Of a stretch of DNA of 64,000 nt, positions 9,063-15,836 are shown piece after piece. A program made the position numbers and the translations under genes. Numbering within the stretch: the first letter of the stretch is position 1; every line of letters begins with the position of its first letter. Origin of the DNA: Actinomycetota bacterium (GTDB lineage Bacteria; Actinomycetota; Acidimicrobiia; Acidimicrobiales; Ilumatobacteraceae); contig WLIV01000004.1 of assembly GCA_009702045.1 (NCBI GenBank), positions 166,149 through 230,148 of the forward strand, written 5' to 3'. The notes below the pieces were generated by a model, which had not been told where the DNA came from, searched no databases, and saw only the letters and a program-made list of their open reading frames with translations.

Positions 9063-9972
9063 ACATCGCGGTCGGGTCATGGCATGCGAGTTGCATGTCA
9101 TGACCGTCGACGCTCCTGAGGGAGCGGTACCCACGGCGATCGCCGACCTGGAACGGTTGGAGCGCCTCTGGAGCCGCTTCCTTCCGGACAGCGATGTCAG
9201 CCGCGTGAACCTGTCGGCGGGCTTTCCCACCGCCGTGTCGACAGAAACCGTGACGCTGGTGCAGACGATGCTCGAGGCGTACCGGCTGACCGAGGGCAGA
9301 TACGACCCGACCATCCTGCGGGCGCTGGTAGCGCACGGGTACGGCACCAGCCGTGTCGACGCCACCCGTCAGACGAGCCTGCTCCCCGAGGTGGCACAGC
9401 CCGGCATGCTGGCCGACATGGTGGTCGACCCATTGGGTGAGACCGTCACACTGCCAGCGGGCCTGGCACTCGACCCTGGCGGTATCGGAAAGGGTCTGGC
9501 GGCCGATCTGGTGGTGGCTGCACTTCTCGAACGCGGTGCTGCCGGTGCCATGGTGTCCATCGGCGGCGATCTGGCCATGGCCGGCGAGTCGCCCCAGCAG
9601 GAGGGTTGGGTCGTGGAAGTTGAACACGCCGATCCGGCCGACGGAGTGCTGTGCCGCCTCGCTGTCAGCGGAGGAGGTGTGGCCACGTCGAGCACGGTCT
9701 CGCGACGGTGGGTGGCCGACGGCGTCGTGTACCACCACCTCATCGACCCGCGTACTGGTGGGCAGTCGGACACCGATCTCTTGGCCGTCACTGTCATCGG
9801 GCGGTCGGGCTGGTCGGCCGAGGTGCATGCAACGGCATGCCTGCTCTCCGGCAGCAGCGACGCAGTCGCGTATCTGGAAGTACACGGCCTGTCGGGCCTG
9901 GCGATTGCGGGTACGGGTCAGGTGTTGATGACTCACGATCTCGTGGGTCTGAACTTGGAAGGAAGCTCATGA
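9049..9972 (+). CDS. apbE: FAD:protein FMN transferase, ApbE family
   Basis: A 307-residue ApbE homologue. ApbE enzymes are Mg-dependent and use FAD to attach FMN covalently to Thr or Ser of target flavoproteins outside the cytoplasm. Family features are visible: LWSRFLPDSDVSRVN early, the Gly-rich DPGGIGKGLAADLV (about residue 143), VSIGGDLAMAG, and HHLIDPRTGGQSDTDLLAVTV near the C-terminus. There is no obvious signal peptide, unlike many ApbE proteins. GTG 9049 overlaps the preceding gene, and the stop overlaps the ferric-reductase-like gene by ATGA. The expected substrate, an FMN-binding protein, is not clearly encoded here. Confidence 0.9.
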   Translation: MVVAEHRGRVMACELHVMTVDAPEGAVPTAIADLERLERLWSRFLPDSDVSRVNLSAGFPTAVSTETVTLVQTMLEAYRLTEGRYDPTILRALVAHGYGTSRVDATRQTSLLPEVAQPGMLADMVVDPLGETVTLPAGLALDPGGIGKGLAADLVVAALLERGAAGAMVSIGGDLAMAGESPQQEGWVVEVEHADPADGVLCRLAVSGGGVATSSTVSRRWVADGVVYHHLIDPRTGGQSDTDLLAVTVIGRSGWSAEVHATACLLSGSSDAVAYLEVHGLSGLAIAGTGQVLMTHDLVGLNLEGSS

Positions 9973-10517
9973 ACCCCCAGTTCTGGTGGTATGTCGCTCG
10001 CTCGTCGGGCATCATCTCGTGGTTGATGATCACCGGCACGGTGATCTGGGGCGTGATCCTCTCGACCAAGGCGTTCCCGGAGCAGCGGCGGCCGGCATGG
10101 ATCCTCGATCTGCATCGCTGGCTCGGCGGACTCGCCGTCGGGTTCCTGGTGCTGCACCTCGCCGCGCTCATGCTGCATGGCTACCTGAGATTCACTCTTG
10201 CGGACGTGTTGGTGCCCGGCCACAGCGCGTGGCGACCCGGGTCGGTGGCGCTCGGTGTTGTCGCAGCATGGACGCTGGTGGCGGTGGAAGGTACCTCGTT
10301 GGCGATCAAGAAGTTGCCCAAGAAGGTGTGGCGCGGCATCCACCTCACCAGTTACGCGACATTCTGGCTGACCAGCTTGCATGCCGCCTTCGCCGGCAGC
10401 GACCGCAGTACGTTCCTCTACCAGATCACTGCGCTGGGCTCGATCGTGGCAGTGGCATGGGCAGCGATGTACCGAGTGACCAACCGCCGCTCGCTCAGCC
10501 GCCGGACTGCCTCGTGA
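9969..10517 (+). CDS. Ferric-reductase-like heme membrane protein
   Basis: A 182-residue integral membrane protein with five or six predicted helices. Histidines are placed as in the ferric-reductase-like transmembrane / YedZ-MsrQ superfamily: LHRWLGG near residue 43, LHLAALMLHG near 61-70, and GIHLTSYATFW followed by SLHAAFAGSD. These could hold b-type heme for transmembrane electron transfer. ATG 9969 overlaps the apbE stop (ATGA). A heme membrane protein plus ApbE is a known pairing for flavin-based transmembrane electron transfer. Its last 23 bases overlap the convergent mraY gene. Confidence 0.8.
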   Translation: MNPQFWWYVARSSGIISWLMITGTVIWGVILSTKAFPEQRRPAWILDLHRWLGGLAVGFLVLHLAALMLHGYLRFTLADVLVPGHSAWRPGSVALGVVAAWTLVAVEGTSLAIKKLPKKVWRGIHLTSYATFWLTSLHAAFAGSDRSTFLYQITALGSIVAVAWAAMYRVTNRRSLSRRTAS

Positions 10518-11550
10518 AGTCGGCGATGTAGATCGCCATCGCACCGCCCACGCACGCGGCGGAGATCAACCAGAAGCGAATGATGACCTTGGTCTCCGCC
10601 CAGCCGGCGAGCTCGAAGTGATGGTGGATCGGCGACAGGCGGAACAGTCGCTTCTTGCGCCCCGACGCCCGGAACACCACCATCTGCAACGCCACGGAAC
10701 CAATCTCGATCACGTTGATACCGCAGATCAGGGCCAACAGCAGGTGGGTGTCGAGTGTGATGGCGAGCAACGACAGCGCAGCACCGATCGCCAACGCACC
10801 TACATCGCCCATGAAGATCGTGGCCGGCGCGGCATTGAACCACAGGAAGCCACCGCACGCGCCTGCAAACGATGCGGAGAAGACGGTGAGGTCGTACGGG
10901 TTGACGATGTCGCCGTAGATCGACGGGTTGCGGAAACCGAGGTAGCCGATGCCGGTGAACACGGTGAATCCAAGGAGCGCTGAGCCGGCAGCCAAACCAT
11001 CGAGGCCGTCGGTGACGTTGACGGCATTGGTGGTGGCGAAGATCAGCGCCGAGGCCCAGATCACGAACACCACCTTGCCTAACTCGATCCCCGGCCAGTC
11101 GGCGCGGGTGAGCGACAAGCGAGTGTCGATCTCAGTGGTGGCGACGAGCACGGTGGCAACCGCCACGGCGACGCCCATCGTGATCCAGCCCTTGCGACTC
11201 CACAGCACGCCACGGTTGTGGCGGGTGCGCACCTTGATCAGATCATCGATCAGCCCGATGGCGGCCATACCAAGCACGCCACCCCACATCACGAGGGTCT
11301 GATCGGAGAACACCACGCCGCGGCGGATGTGACTGAACAGATACCCCGCGAGTGCGGCGACGACGATGGCGATGCCGCCCATGGTGGGCGTACCGGACTT
11401 GTGCATGTGCTGGGGGACGACGAGGTTGGCCTCGTTCTTGACCAGGATCGGTTGGCTACGGCCTCTGGCTGCGAGGTACTTGGTGAGCCACCACGTGCCG
11501 AATAGCGACACGAGCAGCGCGATCCCGCCGGCAAGCAGGGGAGCGATCAT
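10495..11550 (-). CDS. mraY: Phospho-N-acetylmuramoyl-pentapeptide-transferase MraY
   Basis: A 351-residue, ten-helix membrane enzyme that transfers phospho-MurNAc-pentapeptide to undecaprenyl phosphate, making lipid I of peptidoglycan synthesis. Diagnostic motifs are HKSGTPTMGG near residue 50, the catalytic Asp pair region GLIDDLIKV, NAVNVTDGLDGLA, and the C-terminal SPIHHHFELAGWAE. Length is normal. It lies outside any visible dcw cluster, between a ferric-reductase-like gene (convergent overlap of 23 bases) and an RNA helicase gene transcribed the same way. The ATG has no strong upstream ribosome binding site. Confidence 0.96.
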   Translation of the reverse strand: MIAPLLAGGIALLVSLFGTWWLTKYLAARGRSQPILVKNEANLVVPQHMHKSGTPTMGGIAIVVAALAGYLFSHIRRGVVFSDQTLVMWGGVLGMAAIGLIDDLIKVRTRHNRGVLWSRKGWITMGVAVAVATVLVATTEIDTRLSLTRADWPGIELGKVVFVIWASALIFATTNAVNVTDGLDGLAAGSALLGFTVFTGIGYLGFRNPSIYGDIVNPYDLTVFSASFAGACGGFLWFNAAPATIFMGDVGALAIGAALSLLAITLDTHLLLALICGINVIEIGSVALQMVVFRASGRKKRLFRLSPIHHHFELAGWAETKVIIRFWLISAACVGGAMAIYIADFTRQSGG

Positions 11551-11563
11551 GTCGCAAGGGTAA

Positions 11564-11579
11564 CCCGCTGGTCAGCGGG
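11564..11579 (-). terminator. Small hairpin at the helicase 3' end
   Basis: CCCGCT and AGCGGG flank a 4-base loop that contains part of the helicase stop codon. The stem is perfect but only 6 bp and no T-run follows on the minus strand, so it would be a weak terminator or an mRNA 3'-end hairpin between the helicase gene and mraY. Confidence 0.3.
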
Positions 11580-12942
11580 CGCGCTGTCCACTCTGCTGGC
11601 CGCTCGACTGGCGACGACGACTGGCGGGGCCTGCGGGACGACCGCTGCGAGCGCCAGGCGCACCGGGCCGCCCCTGACCCTGCGGTCGGGCGGCGGCGGG
11701 CTGCGGGCGGCCGGGGCGACCATGCTGCGCAATGTGGTCGATCTGAGCGATCGTGCGCGGCGGCTGCGCCGGACCGGCGAGGCTTTCCAGCAGTGGGTGC
11801 TTGCCGTGCACCGCTTCGGTGACGATCGGCTTGATACCCGCCGCGCGGGTCATCGAGCGCACGTCCTTGCGCTGCTCGGGGGTCACGACGGTGACGACGA
11901 GTCCCTCGGCGCCGGCGCGGGCGGTGCGTCCCGAGCGGTGCAGAAACGCCTTGTGCTCGGCCGGCGGGTCGACGTGCACGACGAGGCGCACATCGTCGAC
12001 GTGGATGCCACGAGCGGCGATATCAGTGGCCACCAGCACCTTGACCTGACCAGAGGAGAAGTCGGCGAGGTTGCGCTCGCGAGCATTCTGCGACAGGTTG
12101 CCATGCAGCTCGACAGCAGGAATACCCGACTTGCCGAGTTGCTGTACGAGCTTCTTCGCGCCGTGCTTGGTGCGGGTGAACAGCAGCGAACGGTCGGGAC
12201 CGGCCGCGAGGCGGGTGACGACGGCGAGCTTGTCGCCGAGCGTGGTCTCCACCTGGTGATGGGTCATTGCCTCGACCGGCGAATCGACCGGGTCGAGCGC
12301 ATGGTTCACCGGGTTGTGGAGGTAGCGGTCGATGAGCACCTTGACGTCGTTGTCGAGGGTGGCTGAGAACAGGAGTCGTTGGCTGTCGGACGGTGTGCGG
12401 TCCATGATCCGCTTGACGCCGGGCAGGAAGCCCATATCGGCCATATGGTCGGCCTCGTCGAGGACGGTGACCTGGATGCGGTCGAGGCGGCAGTGGCCCT
12501 GACCGATGAGGTCTTCGAGGCGGCCCGGGCAGGCGATGACGATGTCGACGCCGGACTTCAGTGCGGCGGTCTGGTTGCCGAAGCCGACGCCGCCGTAGAC
12601 GACGGTGTGGCGCAGACCCATGGCCTTGGCCAGGGGAGCGATGGTGGCCGCGACCTGGTTGGCCAGTTCGCGGGTGGGCACGAGGACCAGACCGCGGGGC
12701 GAACCCTGACGGGTGCGCTCATCGCTCTTGGCGAGCGCCGTGACCAGCGGGATGGCGAAGGCGATGGTCTTGCCGCTACCGGTCTTGCCGCGACCCAGCA
12801 GGTCGCGACCTGCCAGCGAGTCGGTGAGGGTGATGGCCTGGATGGGGAACGGGGCGGTGATGCCACCGGCGGCAAGGGCTGCGACGATGGGCGCGGGGAC
12901 ACCGAGGGACGCGAACGTACGCGTCGGCTGAAGGTCTGACAT
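11572..12942 (-). CDS. DEAD-box ATP-dependent RNA helicase
   Basis: A 456-residue DEAD-box helicase with every core motif in order: Q-motif region FASLGVPAPIV, motif I GRGKTGSGKT, Ia PTRELA, II DEAD, III SAT, V ATDIAARGIHV and VI HRSGRTARAG. A basic, Pro/Gly/Gln-rich C-terminal tail of about 70 residues is typical of RhlE/CshA-type helicases that act in ribosome assembly or mRNA decay. ATG 12942 begins MSDLQPTRTF at the natural start of the Q-motif region; the longer in-frame reading to 13029 encodes a non-conserved leader. The gene is followed by mraY on the same strand. Confidence 0.93.
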   Translation of the reverse strand: MSDLQPTRTFASLGVPAPIVAALAAGGITAPFPIQAITLTDSLAGRDLLGRGKTGSGKTIAFAIPLVTALAKSDERTRQGSPRGLVLVPTRELANQVAATIAPLAKAMGLRHTVVYGGVGFGNQTAALKSGVDIVIACPGRLEDLIGQGHCRLDRIQVTVLDEADHMADMGFLPGVKRIMDRTPSDSQRLLFSATLDNDVKVLIDRYLHNPVNHALDPVDSPVEAMTHHQVETTLGDKLAVVTRLAAGPDRSLLFTRTKHGAKKLVQQLGKSGIPAVELHGNLSQNARERNLADFSSGQVKVLVATDIAARGIHVDDVRLVVHVDPPAEHKAFLHRSGRTARAGAEGLVVTVVTPEQRKDVRSMTRAAGIKPIVTEAVHGKHPLLESLAGPAQPPRTIAQIDHIAQHGRPGRPQPAAARPQGQGRPGAPGARSGRPAGPASRRRQSSGQQSGQRAR

Positions 12943-13072
12943 GGGGGCTTTCTGTGTAGGGGTGGCCGTGGATGCACTGATCCCGAACAAACGGGGGGCC
13001 AACAACCCTGCACTCGACCTCTGCAGCAACCGTGCTACAGGCAGCCCATGTTAGCGGGTATGGTCGCCAATC

Positions 13073-13834
13073 ATGGAGATCTCACTGAATGGCAAGGTGG
13101 CGCTGGTCACTGGCGCATCGAAGGGCATCGGCAAGGCGATCGCGGCGACGATGGCTGCATCGGGAGCGAAAGTGATGTTGGTGTCGCGCAAGCTGGAGGG
13201 TTTGCAGGCAGCCGCAGCGGAGATGACCGGCGAGGTCGACGTGTACGCCGCCAACGCTGGCGATGTCGAGGCCGGCAAGGCAGCCATCGCGGCGACGATC
13301 GAACGCTTCGGTGGGCTCGACATTCTGGTGAACAATGCAGCCACGAACCCGTACTTCGGCTTCACCCTGGGCGTCGATGAAGGACGTTTCGACAAGACGT
13401 TCGATGTCAACCTGCGCGGTCCGCTGTTCTGGATTCAGGCTGCGTGGGAGCAGGCGATGAAGGAGTCCACGGCGAACGGTAAGCCCGGTGTGATCATCAA
13501 CATCGCGTCGGTGGGTGGCCTGCGCGCCGAGTTCGGCCTTGGTGTGTACAACCTGTCGAAGGCTGCCATCGTGCACATGACGCGGCAACTGGCCGCCGAG
13601 CTCGGCCCCACCCGTGTGGTCGGCATCGCCCCTGGTCTGGTGCAGACCGACTTCGCGGCGTACCTCGTCGACAACTTTGGCGAGAAGCTCGCCGAGCAAC
13701 TGCCGACCAAACGCCTTGGCATTCCGCAGGACATCGCCAACCTTGCCGTGTTCCTGGCGTCCGATGCCGCGTCGTGGATCACCGGCGAGACCTACGTGAT
13801 CGATGGCGGCGCTGGCGTACGGATCGGCGGCTGA
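13073..13834 (+). CDS. SDR family oxidoreductase (FabG-like)
   Basis: A 253-residue classical short-chain dehydrogenase: NAD(P)-binding TGASKGIG (about residue 14), NNAATNP for the NNAG motif, catalytic IINIASVGG serine and YNLSKAA (Tyr/Lys), and a C-terminal SWITGETYVIDGGAG. The substrate is unknown; homologues include 3-oxoacyl-ACP reductases and many alcohol dehydrogenases. No clear ribosome binding site precedes ATG 13073; TATGGT at 13059-13064 lies 8 bases upstream, so a leaderless transcript is possible. The MFS transporter gene begins 5 bases after the stop, which suggests a two-gene operon. Confidence 0.85.
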   Translation: MEISLNGKVALVTGASKGIGKAIAATMAASGAKVMLVSRKLEGLQAAAAEMTGEVDVYAANAGDVEAGKAAIAATIERFGGLDILVNNAATNPYFGFTLGVDEGRFDKTFDVNLRGPLFWIQAAWEQAMKESTANGKPGVIINIASVGGLRAEFGLGVYNLSKAAIVHMTRQLAAELGPTRVVGIAPGLVQTDFAAYLVDNFGEKLAEQLPTKRLGIPQDIANLAVFLASDAASWITGETYVIDGGAGVRIGG

Positions 13835-13839
13835 CACCG

Positions 13840-15108
13840 ATGCAACCCACCGCCTCACCGGCGGGACGACACCTGGCGCTGGCCACGTGGGGCCTGTTCG
13901 CTGGTCTCGCACTGCTGATGGTCTCGGGCGGTCTGTTCTCGACGTTGCTCGGTGTTCGCTCGGAGCAGCGCGGTTTGCCGACCGTGGTCAGCAGCCTCAT
14001 CAGCGCCAGCTATTACGTCGGCTTTCTTGTCGGCTCGGTGTTCACATTGCGCGCACTCGGCCGGGTGGGACACATCCGCGTCTACGCCGCGCTGGCGTCG
14101 CTGCTCGGCGCGGCGATCATCGGCATCGGCATCACCGACGATGCGTCGTCGTGGATCGTGCTGCGACTGATCACCGGACTGTGTTTCGCCGGCATCTACG
14201 TGGTCGCTGAGTCCTGGTTGAACGATCTGGCGACGAACGACAACCGTGGTTCCCTGCTGGCCATCTACGGCGGTCTGACGGTTGCGTGCTTCGGTGTCGG
14301 CCAGATCCTCGTCTCGGCGTTCAACCCGCTCACCGTCACAGGGTTCGCCGTGGCTGCGATCATCACGTCCTTGGCGGTTGCCCCGGTGGCGCTCTCGGAG
14401 GCGGCGCAGGCTCCTGGGGTCGAGACCGCCGAGAAGATCTCTTTGCGGGAGCTGGCGAGGATCGTGCCCACCGGCGTGTTCTCATGCCTCCTGGTAGGGA
14501 TTGCTCACGGTGCTCTGTTCGGTATGGGGGCGGTCTACGCAACACGTGTCGGGCTGTCACCCGGCAAAGTAGGTCTGTACGTCGCGCTGCCCAGCCTGGG
14601 CAGCATGCTCTTGCAATGGCCGATCTCCGCGGCCAGTGACGACATCGACCGGCGTGCCGTCGGAGTCGTGGCCGCAACCGGGGCTGCGGGGATGGCTGCG
14701 CTGTTGCTTCTGGACTCACCCCACAAACCGATGGCGTTCGTGTTGATCACCCTCCTCGGTGGGTTCAGCTACCCGCTCTATTCGGTGGTGGGCGCGTACA
14801 CGAACGACTGGATCGAGCCCGAGCACCTCAGCGCTGCGGCGTCACAGCTGGTGAAGCTCTACGGACTCGGAGCGATCGCCGGACCGATGCTGGCCGGCGC
14901 GGCGATGGGCATCATCGGCCCCACGGGCTTCTATTGGGCGCTGATCGTGATGCACGTCCTCGTGGCGATCTTCTTCGTCTACCGCATGGTGGCGTGGCGG
15001 TCTCCGCTGGCCAAACGTCCGTGGAGCGAGGTGTCGCTGTCGGCGCGTGCGTTCTACGTGCCGGCCACCATCGTGGCGATCGGTCGCCGCCGCAGTCGGC
15101 GCACCTAG
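13840..15108 (+). CDS. MFS transporter (YcaD-like)
   Basis: A 422-residue major facilitator superfamily protein with about twelve membrane helices and a soluble loop in the middle (EKISLRELARIVP). The stretch ESWLNDLATNDNRG after helix 4 and the second-half motif VGAYTNDWIEPEHLSAAAS resemble the YcaD-like subgroup. ATG 13840 lies 5 bases after the SDR stop. The longer frame from 13774 overlaps the SDR gene and is unlikely. Transport substrate and direction are unknown. The convergent GntR gene ends 1 base beyond its stop. Confidence 0.85.
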   Translation: MQPTASPAGRHLALATWGLFAGLALLMVSGGLFSTLLGVRSEQRGLPTVVSSLISASYYVGFLVGSVFTLRALGRVGHIRVYAALASLLGAAIIGIGITDDASSWIVLRLITGLCFAGIYVVAESWLNDLATNDNRGSLLAIYGGLTVACFGVGQILVSAFNPLTVTGFAVAAIITSLAVAPVALSEAAQAPGVETAEKISLRELARIVPTGVFSCLLVGIAHGALFGMGAVYATRVGLSPGKVGLYVALPSLGSMLLQWPISAASDDIDRRAVGVVAATGAAGMAALLLLDSPHKPMAFVLITLLGGFSYPLYSVVGAYTNDWIEPEHLSAAASQLVKLYGLGAIAGPMLAGAAMGIIGPTGFYWALIVMHVLVAIFFVYRMVAWRSPLAKRPWSEVSLSARAFYVPATIVAIGRRRSRRT

Positions 15109-15109
15109 C

Positions 15110-15820
15110 TCAACCGGCAAGTGGCGATTCGAGGCGGCGCCGCACGGCATTGCCGATCTGCGTATCGAATGCTCGGATGTGGGCCTCCACCAGCGATGCT
15201 GCCCGATCAGCATCCCGCGCCTCGAGCGCATGGAGGATCGCCTCGTGCTCGTCGACAGCGTCGGCCATGTCGTCGACCTCGGCGAGGTAGATGTGCCACA
15301 GGCGGTCGCTCTGGGCGTACAACATGTCGAGCGTGTCGGTGAGGAAGCGGTTATTGGCTGCGGCCCACACGATCTCGTGGCACTCACGGTCGTACCCGAT
15401 CAGTTCATCTGCTGGTGCGCCGCTGCGGCGTGCAGCATCCACCACTTGACGCATCTGTGCCCATTGTGCGTCGGTGCCGCGGGCGCAGGCCAAGCGGGTG
15501 ACGTATGGCTCGAGAACGGCCCTGGTTTCGTAGAGCGTGGACAGCTCGCCGACATCGATCGTGCTGACGTACATGCCACGGCGGGGGATGACCGTGACCA
15601 GTTGGTCACGCACCAAGCGTTGCAGCGCTTCGCGGATGGGGGTGCGCCCCAGACCCAGTCGGGCTTGAAGGTCGTCCTCGTTGATGACTGCTCCGGGCGC
15701 GAGTGCGAGGCGCACGATCATGCGTCGGATCTCGTCGTAGGCCCTGTGCGAGAGCGACTTGGTGACCGGCGGGTGTTTGATATGGTAAAGATATATCACC
15801 GCCGTCGAGACGGCAACCAT
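15110..15820 (-). CDS. GntR-family transcriptional regulator (FCD domain)
   Basis: A 236-residue regulator with an N-terminal winged helix (LSHRAYDEIRRMIVRLALAPG, then LGLGRTPIREALQRL) and an all-helical FCD ligand-binding domain, i.e. the FadR/VanR branch. FCD metal-binding histidines are likely in DRECHEIV, DEHEAIL and EAHIRAFD. The start is ATG 15820 (or GTG 15799); both lie around the 21-bp palindrome at 15778-15798, so the regulator probably represses itself as well as the divergent DMGDH-like/ETF operon that starts 16 bases away. The ligand is presumably an amine or acid from that pathway. Confidence 0.88.
   Translation of the reverse strand: MVAVSTAVIYLYHIKHPPVTKSLSHRAYDEIRRMIVRLALAPGAVINEDDLQARLGLGRTPIREALQRLVRDQLVTVIPRRGMYVSTIDVGELSTLYETRAVLEPYVTRLACARGTDAQWAQMRQVVDAARRSGAPADELIGYDRECHEIVWAAANNRFLTDTLDMLYAQSDRLWHIYLAEVDDMADAVDEHEAILHALEARDADRAASLVEAHIRAFDTQIGNAVRRRLESPLAG
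15778..15798. promoter_or_regulatory. Perfect palindrome, probable GntR operator
   Basis: TGATAT and ATATCA are separated by 9 bases in an AT-rich patch that stands out from the GC-rich surroundings. It overlaps the first codons of the GntR gene and lies about 40-60 bases before the DMGDH-like gene, in the right place for a divergent promoter/operator. Assignment to this GntR protein is inferred from proximity. Confidence 0.6.
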
Positions 15821-15836
15821 CCCCAGGGGTCATCAC

